A DNA stretch of 64,000 nucleotides from JBAIYU01 sp036763085 (lineage in GTDB: Bacteria > Bacillota > Negativicutes > DSM-1736 > Dendrosporobacteraceae), in the NCBI RefSeq assembly GCF_036763085.1, contig NZ_JBAIYU010000014.1, forward strand, positions 80,410 to 144,409, in the 5' to 3' direction. Positions 34,268-44,255 of the stretch are shown piece after piece. Numbering within the stretch: the first letter of the stretch is position 1; the number at the start of each line of letters is the position of its first letter. The notes under the pieces were generated by a model, which saw only the letters and a list, made by a program, of their open reading frames with translations, was not told the DNA's origin and searched no databases. The translations under genes were made by a program, and so were the position numbers.

Positions 34268-36223
34268 ATGGAAATTTTTTTAGCACAGCATCGCGGTTTT
34301 TGTTACGGTGTAAAGAGGGCCGTTGAGCTGGCAAATAATTGTGTTAATAACGAAGGACCGACTTATACGCTTGGTCCAATAATACATAACCCTCAAATGG
34401 TTAAAAGGCTGGCTGATAAAGGTATCGGGATGGCTGATAGTGTGAATGATGTTGATAATGGCACAATTATCATAAGATCGCACGGCGTTGGCCCGGCTAT
34501 TTATGAGGCTGCTGAAAATAGACAGCTGAATATTGTTGATGCCACCTGTCCGCATGTAAAAAAAGCTCAGCTTGCAGCAAGAGAATTAGCAGCTATGGGG
34601 TATCAGGTAGTCATCGTTGGCGAGAAAAAACACCCCGAAGTAAAGAGTATCTTTGAGTGGGCAGGTAATGCAATAATTGTTGAGGATATCACTGAAGCAA
34701 TGCTGCTGCCATCAATTGAAAGATTGGGTGTGGTGTCTCAAACAACTTTTGCGGCAGATGCATTTCAAGCTATTGTCGATGTTCTTAAAACTAAAACAGA
34801 AGATTTAAATATTAAGCGAACTATTTGTACGGCAACTGATTTACGGCAGCAAGCTGCTATTGAACTAGCAAAGCAAGTAGATATAATGATTGTCATAGGC
34901 GGGAAAAACAGTGCAAATACTACCCACTTAGCTGAGTTGTGTGCACCAGCATGTCAAACTCATCATATTGAGACCGCCGAAGAACTTAAGCAAGAATGGT
35001 TTAAAAATATTAAAAAGGCTGGGATAACCGCAGGTGCATCGACACCTGACTGGCTAATTGAGGAGGTCTATTGTAAAATGCAGCAAATGAATGAATTAAA
35101 TGCTTCAATTAAAGACGTTCAAAAGGGCAGTATAGTAAGCGGCAAAGTTGTAAGTGTACGAAAAGACGAGGTTTTTATTGATATCGGCTATAAATCTGAA
35201 GGGGTTATAACTTTGGCAGAGCTTGCCTACCCCACTCCGGAAAGTGCGTTTGAAGTAGTTAAAGAAGGCGATGATATAGACGTTTATGTAATTGACACTG
35301 AAGGTCAAAATGGTCTCAGTCTTTCTAAAGTTAAAGCTGATAAAATTTTAGCCTGGGATAAACTGAGTGCAGCTCAGCAAGAAAACCTTATCATTGAGGG
35401 AAAAATAACCGAAGCGGTAAAAGGCGGTCTTGTTACATCGGTTTTTGGTATACGCGGTTTTATTCCAGCTTCTCAGGTTGATCTGCGTTTTACAGAAGAT
35501 TTAACCCAGTTTCTTGGTCAAACCTTTACTTTGAAAGTTATGGAAGTTGATGAAACAAAACAACGCGCAGTGCTTTCGCGCAGGCTAGTGCTGGAGGAAG
35601 AAAGACGACTGAAGGAACAAGCTGTCTATGAAAATATTAAGGTTAATGATGTAATAACAGGCAAAGTTACTCGCATTGCTGATTTCGGAGCGTTTGTTGA
35701 TCTTGGCGGGGTTGACGGGCTTATTCACATATCTGATTTATCATGGGAAAGAGTAAAAACTCCGTATGATGTTGTTGATGTAGGCCAAGAAGTTACTGCT
35801 ATCGTTATAAAAGCAGATGCAGCAGCCAAACGGATTTCGCTCAGTCTAAAACAAGTTACTCGTGATCCGTGGTTAGATATAATAGAGCAATTTACCGAAG
35901 GTTCAATTGTTAAAGGGAAAGTCACTAAAATTACTAATTTTGGGGCTTTCGTGGAAATTGCAAAGGGAATAGAAGGCCTTGTAAGAATGTCTGAACTTGC
36001 AGAGAAAAAAGTGAGTAAAGCCGAGGAAGTTGTCAGTGGCGGTCAAGAGATAAATGTTAAAATCATTGAGATTGATAAAGCGAAAAAGCGGTTAGCTCTT
36101 AGCATCTATCAAGCCAGCCAGGATGCTGAGCGGGCTGAATACCAAGAATTTATCTCTCAAAATAAAGAGGTAGGTCTAACTTTAGCTGATAAATTCGGCC
36201 ACCTGTTTAAACGTGAGGACTAG
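34268..36223 (+). CDS. ispH-rpsA: Bifunctional HMBPP reductase (IspH) / ribosomal protein S1
   Basis: The 651-residue protein fuses two usually separate proteins. Residues 1-280 are IspH, the iron-sulfur enzyme making IPP and DMAPP in the last MEP step. Its three cluster cysteines lie in HRGFCYGV (C12), DATCPH (near 97) and RTICTAT (near 197). From about 285 on there are four S1 RNA-binding domains, beginning with GSIVSGKV, GKITEAVKGG, NDVITGKVTRIADFGAF and GSIVKGKVTKITNFGAF. The fusion is known in several Clostridia and Negativicutes. fni, which isomerises the IspH product, follows 2 bp later. Confidence 0.96.
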   Translation: MEIFLAQHRGFCYGVKRAVELANNCVNNEGPTYTLGPIIHNPQMVKRLADKGIGMADSVNDVDNGTIIIRSHGVGPAIYEAAENRQLNIVDATCPHVKKAQLAARELAAMGYQVVIVGEKKHPEVKSIFEWAGNAIIVEDITEAMLLPSIERLGVVSQTTFAADAFQAIVDVLKTKTEDLNIKRTICTATDLRQQAAIELAKQVDIMIVIGGKNSANTTHLAELCAPACQTHHIETAEELKQEWFKNIKKAGITAGASTPDWLIEEVYCKMQQMNELNASIKDVQKGSIVSGKVVSVRKDEVFIDIGYKSEGVITLAELAYPTPESAFEVVKEGDDIDVYVIDTEGQNGLSLSKVKADKILAWDKLSAAQQENLIIEGKITEAVKGGLVTSVFGIRGFIPASQVDLRFTEDLTQFLGQTFTLKVMEVDETKQRAVLSRRLVLEEERRLKEQAVYENIKVNDVITGKVTRIADFGAFVDLGGVDGLIHISDLSWERVKTPYDVVDVGQEVTAIVIKADAAAKRISLSLKQVTRDPWLDIIEQFTEGSIVKGKVTKITNFGAFVEIAKGIEGLVRMSELAEKKVSKAEEVVSGGQEINVKIIEIDKAKKRLALSIYQASQDAERAEYQEFISQNKEVGLTLADKFGHLFKRED

Positions 36224-36225
36224 AA

Positions 36226-37287
36226 GTGCGCGAGTCAAGAAAACTAGATCATATAAAACATGCCTTAAAAACAGCCGACGGACCGCAGTCGAACAGATTT
36301 GAGGATTTTAAGCTTATTCATAATTGTTTACCGAAGCTGGCCTGGGATGAAATAGATCTCTCGTGCACAGCAGCAGGCCTGAAGCTAAGTAATCCGATAA
36401 TTATAAATGCTATAACCGGCGGTGCTAATGATATCACTGACATCAACGCAAAGTTAGCAGAATTTGCAAACATTACTGGCTGTGCAATCGCTGTCGGTTC
36501 GCAATTTGCTGCAATAGAGAATAAAGAAGTTACAGCTTCTTATCGTGTTGTTCGCCGTAAAAATCCTTCAGGTATAGTAATAGCTAATCTTGGGGCTTAC
36601 GCAAAACCCGAACATGCTCAGCAAGCAATAGAAATGCTTGAAGCAGATGCCCTTCAAATTCATCTTAATCCAGCCCAAGAGATTATAATGGCAGAAGGGG
36701 ATCGAGATTTTACCGATTATCTTGAAAACATTACAAAAATAGCCCAAAGCACTAAGGTGCCTGTTATCGCCAAGGAAGTAGGCTGCGGAATTGCCAAAGA
36801 ACAGGCAAAAATGCTAGTTGAAGCAGGGGTTAAGGCTATTGACGTAGGGGGCGCAGGCGGGACAAATTTTATTGCTATTGAAGCAGCTCGGACCTCAGAT
36901 GACCTCGATCAAGATATGCTAAGCTGGGGTATCCCTACGGCTATAAGCGCCGTAGAGACAGCCTCCGTGCTGCCAAGTAATGTTGATTTAATAATATCAG
37001 GCGGAATAAGAACCCCGTTAGAGGCAGTAAAAGCCTTTGCCCTTAATGCTAAAGCTATTGGGATTGCTAATCCTATTTTGAAAACAATTAAACAGCATGG
37101 TTTAGAAAAAGCGGCAGCATGGTTTGAAGGTTATACCTATCAAATAAAAAGATATATGCTGCTTACCGGGGCGAAAAACCTTTCAGAACTTACAAATATC
37201 CCGATAATTATAACAGGGCCTAGTTTTGACTGGCTGTCTGTCCGGGGTGCCGACCCAAGTAAATACGCTTTAAGATCGAAAACATAG
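36226..37287 (+). CDS. fni: Isopentenyl-diphosphate delta-isomerase, type 2
   Basis: This FMN- and NADPH-dependent enzyme interconverts IPP and DMAPP. The 353-residue protein has the N-terminal R-x-x-KxxH-like region (RKLDHIKHAL), a TIM-barrel NAITGG block, and VDVGGAGGTNF (near 205). It starts with GTG two bases after the ispH-rpsA stop, a coupled arrangement that fits the pathway. The terminator stem begins within its stop region. Confidence 0.94.
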   Translation: MRESRKLDHIKHALKTADGPQSNRFEDFKLIHNCLPKLAWDEIDLSCTAAGLKLSNPIIINAITGGANDITDINAKLAEFANITGCAIAVGSQFAAIENKEVTASYRVVRRKNPSGIVIANLGAYAKPEHAQQAIEMLEADALQIHLNPAQEIIMAEGDRDFTDYLENITKIAQSTKVPVIAKEVGCGIAKEQAKMLVEAGVKAIDVGGAGGTNFIAIEAARTSDDLDQDMLSWGIPTAISAVETASVLPSNVDLIISGGIRTPLEAVKAFALNAKAIGIANPILKTIKQHGLEKAAAWFEGYTYQIKRYMLLTGAKNLSELTNIPIIITGPSFDWLSVRGADPSKYALRSKT

Positions 37288-37310
37288 CCCTTCAAGGCTA
37301 TGTTTTTTCA
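37279..37310 (+). terminator. Terminator overlapping the fni stop
   Basis: AACATAGCC and its complement enclose 6 bases and are followed by six T. Confidence 0.85.
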
Positions 37311-37464
37311 TTTATAATCATTTAATTATAATCATTAATTATTTTGCTGGATTAATTAATGGTCTATATTGGAACAACTAGTTAAGTTCAACTAATGAAT
37401 TCTAATTACAAAATAGGGCAAAATAAGTTAACGGCAAAAATAATAAAGCTAGAGGTGAGTTTGT

Positions 37465-38238
37465 ATGAACATGCCAATAGGAATGATTACGCTATTGGTG
37501 ATTGGCGTATTAGTTTATTTCGGTATAGCTCAGCGGATTTTAGACAGGATGCGCTTGACAGACAAGCAGGCTTTAATGTTCATTGTTGGTATCGTCTTGG
37601 GCAGCTTTATTGATATTCCTATTATGAGTGAACCAGTAACTTTAACAATAAATGTCGGAGGAGCGCTGCTGCCAGCTCTACTAGCGATTTGGTTAATCTT
37701 TAAGGCCGATGAGACTGCTGAACGAGTTAGAGCAGTGCTGGCAAGTTTACTGGTTGCTTTCTCGGTCTATTTAGGATCACTTTATCTTCCTTACGAACCT
37801 GAAAATATGTTTATGGACCCTAAACTTATTTACGGAATTTCAGCAGGCTTAATAGCCTACATTGCCGGTCGTTCACGTCGCAGTGCGTTTGTTGGTGGTG
37901 TTCTAGGTATTATATTAAGTGATATAATCCATATGGTAACAATTCTGCGGGCAGGTATCCCTGGAACAACTGCAATTGGCGGTGCTGGTGCCTTTGATGT
38001 AGTTATTATTGCCGGTATTATCGCCGTTATGGTAGCTGAATTAGTCGGCGAGACTAGGGAAAAGATGCAAGGCGGACCTGTTCTTGGCCCAAATCGGCCG
38101 GAAGGTCTATATGAATTTAGTAAAGAATTATCAAACAGCAGTGCCAAAAAGAGAAATCTAAAAGCTGTTCCTAATAACAAAACTGACACCAATTCCGGCA
38201 ATCAGCAAAAGGATGGAAGAGGTGAGGACAGTGAATAG
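37465..38238 (+). CDS. DUF1614 membrane protein
   Basis: The 257-residue protein has about seven hydrophobic helices up to residue 195 and a hydrophilic, Asn/Lys-rich C-terminal tail. The layout and INVGGALLPALLAIWLI block match the DUF1614 family. It overlaps the SpoIIP-like gene by 8 bp, a linkage implying a shared role, probably in sporulation. The function of DUF1614 is unknown. Confidence 0.82.
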   Translation: MNMPIGMITLLVIGVLVYFGIAQRILDRMRLTDKQALMFIVGIVLGSFIDIPIMSEPVTLTINVGGALLPALLAIWLIFKADETAERVRAVLASLLVAFSVYLGSLYLPYEPENMFMDPKLIYGISAGLIAYIAGRSRRSAFVGGVLGIILSDIIHMVTILRAGIPGTTAIGGAGAFDVVIIAGIIAVMVAELVGETREKMQGGPVLGPNRPEGLYEFSKELSNSSAKKRNLKAVPNNKTDTNSGNQQKDGRGEDSE

Positions 38239-39388
38239 ACTTATTGTAATATTAGCAATAGTAATATTCAGCTGTACAAGCCTTAGCGTTGGATTTGCCA
38301 GCAGCTACACTTACTACAACATTGTGGATGAAAGCGGCAAGGTTGTATATGTTACTGGCTGGGAATTGCAGATCGGAGACCAATGCTTGACTGAGGATAA
38401 TAAGAGATATGAAGTAGTAAGTATTGAAGGAACTACTGCTCATGCTAAATTTATCGGCGAGGTTAATCTATCAAAGTATATAAATGAAACCGAAAAACAG
38501 GCTCTATGGCGCGAAATTCTCATGCCAAGTGTGGCAATAGCTCAGAGTACTGGTAAAGTTGCTATATATCACACTCATTCTGATGAGTCTTATGTTCCGA
38601 CAGACGGTAAAGAGAGTATTTTGGGTAAGGGCAGCATTTATAAAGTCGGTGATACTTTTTCTAAGTCTCTGCAGGATAAAGGCATTAATGCTATCCACTC
38701 AACTGCCAAACATGATCCGCACGACAATATGGCTTATGAAAGATCGCGCCGTACAGCGCTTGATCTGGTTAAAAAACAGCAGCCTGACGCTGTTTTTGAT
38801 ATCCATCGAGATGCTGTTCCGCGTGAAGTTTATGCAGGCAAGGTTAATGGCCAGGATATTTCTAAAGTTCAGTTAGTTGTAGGAAAATATGGACCAACTG
38901 GTAAGCAAATTGAAGATTATGCATTGCAGATTAAAGCAGCATCAGATAAAAAGCATCCAGGTTTAGTTAAGGGTATATTCTTTGCTAAAGGAGGGGACTA
39001 CAACCAAGACCTGCATCCGCGGTCAATGCTTTTGGAAGTAGGCGCTCATACTAATAGCCGTGAATCGGCTGAAAAAGGTGTTGCCCTTTTTGCTGATGTA
39101 ATTCCATCTGTTATTGGGAAAACGGGCGCTAACCCTGCAAATCAAGCAGGTGAAGCTGGTTTTGGTACTGTTGCAGCCGGTGCATCTGGTGCAACAAAAT
39201 CCATTGGTTGGATAGTAGGCTTTTTGGTTGTAGGCGCAGCAGCTTTTCTGTTCTTAAGTACAGGAAGTATGAAAGAGGCAAAAGCCAAACTAAAACAATT
39301 CACATCGACCGAATTTGCTAACTTCTTTGCCCCTAAAGCAAAGAATGAAAAGAATAAGGAACCTGACAAGGACAAACAAGAAAAATAA
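38231..39388 (+). CDS. spoIIP: Stage II sporulation protein P-like peptidoglycan hydrolase
   Basis: SpoIIP is an amidase/endopeptidase of the engulfment machinery. The catalytic-type blocks are present: IYHTHSDESY (near 113-122), FDIHRDA (near 187) and LEVGAHTNSRESAEKG. This copy has a signal peptide, a novel-looking N-terminal domain of about 85 residues, and an extra C-terminal membrane helix (about 323-343) followed by a charged tail. Canonical SpoIIP is anchored at the N-terminus. GTG 38231 follows GAGGTGAGG. It may be a paralogue rather than the main SpoIIP. Confidence 0.85.
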   Translation: MNRLIVILAIVIFSCTSLSVGFASSYTYYNIVDESGKVVYVTGWELQIGDQCLTEDNKRYEVVSIEGTTAHAKFIGEVNLSKYINETEKQALWREILMPSVAIAQSTGKVAIYHTHSDESYVPTDGKESILGKGSIYKVGDTFSKSLQDKGINAIHSTAKHDPHDNMAYERSRRTALDLVKKQQPDAVFDIHRDAVPREVYAGKVNGQDISKVQLVVGKYGPTGKQIEDYALQIKAASDKKHPGLVKGIFFAKGGDYNQDLHPRSMLLEVGAHTNSRESAEKGVALFADVIPSVIGKTGANPANQAGEAGFGTVAAGASGATKSIGWIVGFLVVGAAAFLFLSTGSMKEAKAKLKQFTSTEFANFFAPKAKNEKNKEPDKDKQEK

Positions 39389-39402
39389 ATCCAGGTTCTT
39401 TT

Positions 39403-39440
39403 AGGAGTGATGTTTTTCTCATCACTCCTTGATTTTATTT
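39403..39440 (+). terminator. Terminator after the SpoIIP-like gene
   Basis: AGGAGTGATG and its complement enclose a T-rich loop and are followed by TGATTTTATTT. Confidence 0.72.
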
Positions 39441-39488
39441 GCAGGAAAATCCAGTAAGCAAAAGGAATAATAAAGAGAGGTGAAAAAC

Positions 39489-40799
39489 TTGTCATATTAT
39501 GGTATTGTAACAGGCGTAAACCCTGATAGTATTGCCGAAGAAATCGGTATCGAAGCGGGAGACCGCTTGCTGGAGGTAAATGGACAAAAACTAAGGGATA
39601 TTATTGATCTAAGTTTTGTCTTGGCTGATGAAAATGTCGAACTGCTAATTGAAAAGCCAAACGGTGATCAAGAAGTTATTGAAATAGAAAAAGATTATGA
39701 TGAAGACTTGGGGATACAGTTTGAGAGTGCGGTGTTCGACGGTATAAGGCGTTGCGCTAACAAGTGTATTTTTTGTTTTGTCGATCAGATGGCTCCCAAT
39801 ATGAGAGAAAGCTTATATGTTAAAGACGATGATTACCGTATGTCCTTTTTATATGGAAACTTTGTCACACTTACTAATCTGACTGAGCAGGATTTTGATA
39901 GAATTCGCAGGTTGCATTTATCGCCGCTGTATATATCTGTACATACTACTGATGGACCAACACGCGCCAAAATGCTGAACAATAAAAACGCCGCTAAAAT
40001 TATGGAGCAGCTGACAAGATTAACTGATATGGGCATTGAGCTTCATACGCAGGTTGTTTTATGCCCAAGCGTAAATGACGGTGAAATTTTAGAAAAGACT
40101 ATAGCTGATTTGTATAAATTATCTCCGAGTGTACTATCTTTAGCTATTGTGCCAGTTGGGCTGAGCCGTTATCGCGACGACTGTTACCCGCTCGACGGCT
40201 TTACACAAGAACAGGCGTGCAATATAATTAGCATGGTAACAAATTGGCAAAATAAGTGCAGAACCGAAATTGACAATTCTTTTGTCTATTTAGCTGATGA
40301 ATTTTATATCGCAGCTAATCAGCCAATTCCTGAATATGAAATGTACGATGATTTTCCCCAAATTGAAAACGGTGTTGGGTTAGTAAGGGACTTTTTAGCC
40401 GAATGGGAAAGCTGCACCGAAATTTCTAAGGGCTATTCAAAACCTACTTACCTTGATGTTGTGTGTGGCAAATCAGCCGAAAAAATCATCGAACCTCTTA
40501 TGGCTGAAGTAAGGATACCCAATCTGCATATTCGTGTAGTGCCTGTCGAAAATGCCTTTTTTGGTACAAGAATAACAGTGACAGGACTTTTAACAGGTCA
40601 GGATATTGTGGGCACATTAAATAGTTTGCCAGGTGAACGCACTGGAGTCATTATCCCTGGCATAGCTTTGCGCAAAGGTGAAGAGGTATTTTTAGATAAC
40701 TATAAGCTGCAGGATATTGAAAACCAATTGAAGGTACCTGTGCATGCTGCATATGGAGCGGCAGGACTGCATCAACTACTTCAAGCTTGGGATGAGTAA
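39489..40799 (+). CDS. DUF512 radical SAM protein with N-terminal PDZ domain
   Basis: The 436-residue protein has a PDZ-like domain (about 1-65), a radical SAM cluster motif C89-x3-C93-x2-C96 (RCANKCIFCFVDQ) and the C-terminal DUF512 region. The substrate is unknown. The gene regularly precedes der in anaerobic Firmicutes, as here. TTG 39489 is chosen because GAGAGGTG is spaced 6 bases from it. Confidence 0.88.
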   Translation: MSYYGIVTGVNPDSIAEEIGIEAGDRLLEVNGQKLRDIIDLSFVLADENVELLIEKPNGDQEVIEIEKDYDEDLGIQFESAVFDGIRRCANKCIFCFVDQMAPNMRESLYVKDDDYRMSFLYGNFVTLTNLTEQDFDRIRRLHLSPLYISVHTTDGPTRAKMLNNKNAAKIMEQLTRLTDMGIELHTQVVLCPSVNDGEILEKTIADLYKLSPSVLSLAIVPVGLSRYRDDCYPLDGFTQEQACNIISMVTNWQNKCRTEIDNSFVYLADEFYIAANQPIPEYEMYDDFPQIENGVGLVRDFLAEWESCTEISKGYSKPTYLDVVCGKSAEKIIEPLMAEVRIPNLHIRVVPVENAFFGTRITVTGLLTGQDIVGTLNSLPGERTGVIIPGIALRKGEEVFLDNYKLQDIENQLKVPVHAAYGAAGLHQLLQAWDE

Positions 40800-40925
40800 T
40801 TAATTATTTGAAGGTATATTGCCATATCCGCGCAGGAAAACTAGTTATATAAAAACTTGTCCATAATTAACCAAAAAAATAATATATTTTCAATCTTGTA
40901 TAAATATGATGAATTAGGTGATGAA

Positions 40926-42248
40926 ATGAGTAAACCAATCGTTGCAATAGTGGGACGACCGAATGTTGGAAAATCAACGCTGTTTAATCAAATAGGAAAA
41001 AAGCGAGTGTCAATTGTTGAAGATATGCCGGGAGTAACCCGCGATCGAATTTACCTCGACGCTGAATGGCTTAATAACGAATTTACCATGATTGACACAG
41101 GCGGTATTGAAATTGAAACTGATGATCGAATCCTAAATGCTATTCGTCATCAAGCTCAGCTTGCAATAGAAGAAGCTGACGTAATTCTATTTATTGTTGA
41201 CGGCAGGGCTGGATTAACTTCGTCAGATGAAGAAGTGGGAGCAATTCTTAGAAACACTCGCAAACCAGTTATTCTTGCAGTTAACAAAGTTGACAGTGCT
41301 AAAAAAATGGATGAGATTTATGAATTTTACAATCTAGGACTAGGTGAACCTATTCCTATCTCTGCATCAAATGCTTTGAATTTAGGTGACTTACTCGATA
41401 AAGTAGTCGAAAGCCTGCCTAAAGATCAAGAACCTGAAGGAGAAAGTGACCAGATTAGAGTTGCTCTGATCGGCAGACCGAATGTAGGTAAGTCCTCCTT
41501 AGTAAATGCTCTCATTGGCCAAGAACGTGTTATTGTAAGTGACATTCCTGGCACAACTCGTGATGCAATTGATACCCATTTTACTAAAGAAGGAACGCAA
41601 TTTGTACTAATTGATACAGCCGGAATGAGACGGAAAGCCAAAATTGAACTGCCTGTTGAACGGTATAGTGTCATGCGTTCATTGCGCGCAGTTGACCGGT
41701 CCGACGTTGTATTGATGGTAATTGATGCGGTAGACGGGGTAACAGAACAGGATAAGAAAATCGCTGGTTATGCTCATGAAGGCGGCAAAGGTATAGTAAT
41801 AGTTGTGAATAAGTGGGATTTAGTGGAAAAAGACAGCAAAACTTCACTGCGGTTTACTGAGACCATCAGAGATGAGTTAGGTTTTATGCAGTATGCGCCA
41901 GTGTTGTTTACATCAGCATTAACTAAACAGAGGGTAAATCGTATTACCGACTTGATTAAGTTTGTAGCAGAGCAGCATTCCATGAGAATTTCAACAAGCG
42001 TTTTAAATCAAGTTATAACAGATGCAACTGCAGTAAATCCTCCGCCGTCAGAACAGGGTAGACGTCTAAAGATATACTTTACTACCCAGGCCGACGTTAA
42101 GCCGCCTACCTTTATTTTCTTTGTTAATGATCCAGAGATTATGCATTTCTCCTATTTGCGTTTCTTAGAAAACAGATTACGCGAAAGCTTTGGTTTTGAA
42201 GGAACTCCTTTGAAGCTTGTTGTTCGCGGTCGTAAAGAAGAAGAATAG
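40926..42248 (+). CDS. der: Ribosome biogenesis GTPase Der
   Basis: Der (EngA) has two tandem GTPase domains with P-loops GRPNVGKS near residues 10 and 184 and DTAGM/DTGG switch II motifs, then a KH-like C-terminal domain. It matures the 50S subunit. ATG 40926 is the conserved start (MSKPIVAIVGRPN); the longer frame has no ribosome site. plsY follows after 27 bp. Confidence 0.96.
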   Translation: MSKPIVAIVGRPNVGKSTLFNQIGKKRVSIVEDMPGVTRDRIYLDAEWLNNEFTMIDTGGIEIETDDRILNAIRHQAQLAIEEADVILFIVDGRAGLTSSDEEVGAILRNTRKPVILAVNKVDSAKKMDEIYEFYNLGLGEPIPISASNALNLGDLLDKVVESLPKDQEPEGESDQIRVALIGRPNVGKSSLVNALIGQERVIVSDIPGTTRDAIDTHFTKEGTQFVLIDTAGMRRKAKIELPVERYSVMRSLRAVDRSDVVLMVIDAVDGVTEQDKKIAGYAHEGGKGIVIVVNKWDLVEKDSKTSLRFTETIRDELGFMQYAPVLFTSALTKQRVNRITDLIKFVAEQHSMRISTSVLNQVITDATAVNPPPSEQGRRLKIYFTTQADVKPPTFIFFVNDPEIMHFSYLRFLENRLRESFGFEGTPLKLVVRGRKEEE

Positions 42249-42275
42249 TTTCATTGTTTTGGGGAGGAGGGTGCT

Positions 42276-42902
42276 ATGGATTATTCTAATCTTTTATTAA
42301 TAGCTGCTATCAGCTATGTGCTAGGTTCTATTCCTAATGGTCTTATAATAGGAAGATCTTTTTGTGATATAGACCTGCGGCAGTTTGGTAGCAAAAATAT
42401 TGGCGCGACAAACGCCTATCGAGTGCTTGGCCCGTGGCCAGCTTTGTGGGTTTTTCTAACCGATGCCGCCAAAGGGGTATTGGGTGTATATATCGGACAA
42501 TTTTTAGATGGATCGGCGTTAGCTCTGCTAATCGGTGGTATTGCAGCAATTGCTGGTCACAACTGGTCAATATTTCTTAAATTTAAAGGTGGACGTGGTG
42601 TAGCAACTGGCTTAGGTGTTATTGCCATACTGGTTCCTAAAGTTACTGCAATTGTGTTTGCTGTTTGGGCCGTAATTGTCTATATAAGCCGTTATGTATC
42701 CTTAGCTTCGATTGTTGCAGCCGCACTTGTGCCAATCCTAATGTGGCTTTTTAATGAGAAAATTGAATTTTACTATTTTGGTTTGCTTGCCGCGGCCTTT
42801 GTTATTGTTAGGCACAGGCCTAATATCGAAAGACTGCTTAAAGGAAACGAACTTAAAATTAAATCAGGTTCAGCTAATAAGGGGAGCGAAAAGGAGAAAT
42901 GA
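42276..42902 (+). CDS. plsY: Glycerol-3-phosphate acyltransferase PlsY
   Basis: PlsY acylates glycerol 3-phosphate from acyl phosphate, the first step of phospholipid synthesis. The 208-residue membrane protein has the signature GSIPNG (residues 16-21), RQFGSKNIGATNAYRVLG and HNWSIFLKFKGGRGVATG. gpsA, which makes its substrate, starts 2 bp after its stop. Confidence 0.95.
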   Translation: MDYSNLLLIAAISYVLGSIPNGLIIGRSFCDIDLRQFGSKNIGATNAYRVLGPWPALWVFLTDAAKGVLGVYIGQFLDGSALALLIGGIAAIAGHNWSIFLKFKGGRGVATGLGVIAILVPKVTAIVFAVWAVIVYISRYVSLASIVAAALVPILMWLFNEKIEFYYFGLLAAAFVIVRHRPNIERLLKGNELKIKSGSANKGSEKEK

Positions 42903-42904
42903 TT

Positions 42905-43945
42905 ATGAAGATTGCTGTAATTGGTGCCGGTAGTTGGGGCACGGCTATGGCAGTCATGTTAGGGCAAAAACATGATAAAGTTATGCTTTGGGCACGTAAT
43001 GAACAATTAGTAAAAACAATTAATGAAACCAGACAAAATGACTGTTATTTACCTGGGATAAGCATTCCTAAAAGTGTTGTTTGTACTAATGATTTAGATA
43101 TAGCAGTCACAGAAGCCCAAATTATTGTCTTAGCTACACCTTCACGGGCTGTTCGGGATACTGTTCAAAAGATTGCCAATTGCATGCAGGAAGATGCAAT
43201 AATCGTAACTGCAGCAAAGGGCTTTGAATTGGAAACAAACAAGCGTATGTCAGAAGTTATTGCAGATGTAGTACCGGCCTTCAAAGATAGAATTGTCGTC
43301 TTATCAGGTCCTAACCACGCTGAAGAAGTCAGCATGGAGCAGCCGAGTGCTACAGTTGTCGCGTCATCAAATATTACTGTTGCTGAAAAAGTCCAAGAAA
43401 CTTTCATGATGCCGTATTTTAGGGTATATACTAATCCTGATATCGTTGGGGTAGAATTAGGCGGAGCCTTAAAGAATATTATTGCATTAGGTGCAGGAAT
43501 TATCGAAGGCTTAGGCTTTGGTGACAATTCGAAAGCGGCTCTAATGACCCGTGGTTTGGCAGAAATAGCCCGGTTAGGTACTGCCATGGGGGCGGACACA
43601 TTAACCTTTGCTGGACTTTCTGGAATTGGTGATCTAATGGTGACTTGTACCAGCCGTCACAGTCGCAATAAAAGAGCTGGCATACTGTTAGCTCAGGGTA
43701 AAACTGTGGCTGAAATAGAGTCAGAGACTTGTATGGTGGTAGAGGGTATTAGAGCTACTTCTGCCGCATATAACTTGGCAAAGAAATACAATGTAGAAAT
43801 GCCGATAACAGAGCAGACGTACAAAGTATTATATGAAGGTCAATCTCCGAGGGAAGCAGTATTGGATCTTATGACCAGGGGACGAACCCAAGAGGTTGAA
43901 GAGGTAGTCCTCGATAAAGGTCTATGGAAACAAACTAAAGACTAA
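42905..43945 (+). CDS. gpsA: NAD(P)-dependent glycerol-3-phosphate dehydrogenase
   Basis: GpsA makes sn-glycerol 3-phosphate from DHAP for PlsY. The 346-residue protein has the Rossmann motif GAGSWGTAMA and the catalytic Lys region ELGGALKNIIALGAG. ATG 42905 is preferred to ATG 42899 because AGGAG is spaced 8 bases from it. A terminator separates it from spoIVA. Confidence 0.95.
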   Translation: MKIAVIGAGSWGTAMAVMLGQKHDKVMLWARNEQLVKTINETRQNDCYLPGISIPKSVVCTNDLDIAVTEAQIIVLATPSRAVRDTVQKIANCMQEDAIIVTAAKGFELETNKRMSEVIADVVPAFKDRIVVLSGPNHAEEVSMEQPSATVVASSNITVAEKVQETFMMPYFRVYTNPDIVGVELGGALKNIIALGAGIIEGLGFGDNSKAALMTRGLAEIARLGTAMGADTLTFAGLSGIGDLMVTCTSRHSRNKRAGILLAQGKTVAEIESETCMVVEGIRATSAAYNLAKKYNVEMPITEQTYKVLYEGQSPREAVLDLMTRGRTQEVEEVVLDKGLWKQTKD

Positions 43946-43970
43946 AGAATATAACTACGAAACACGAATA

Positions 43971-44016
43971 AAAGCCATCTATCAGTGAGTATTACTGAAT
44001 AGATGGCTTTTTTGTT
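43971..44016 (+). terminator. Terminator after gpsA
   Basis: AAAGCCATCTAT plus CAGT pairs with ACTG plus AATAGATGGCTTT (one bulge), followed by TTTTTT. Confidence 0.85.
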
Positions 44017-44255
44017 AGCAAGACTTCTGTCGGATAAAATTCTATGATTTATGCCGTACAAGGTAGTTTATTAAATTAGTAATATTATCCGCTGCATGTC
44101 ATATATTTATTAATGATTATAAGACACCGCTATAATACTATTTTAACTCCTTCTCGCTGGCCTACTTTCTATAAGGGAGGGATGAACACGGGGGTTAATG
44201 GGCGATATGCTCAAATGTATTATATATAATTAGTTATGGGGAGGGAAACGACCAT

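Noticed and set aside
37395..37613. 72-codon frame before DUF1614
   Set aside because: It overlaps DUF1614 in another frame and lacks a ribosome site.
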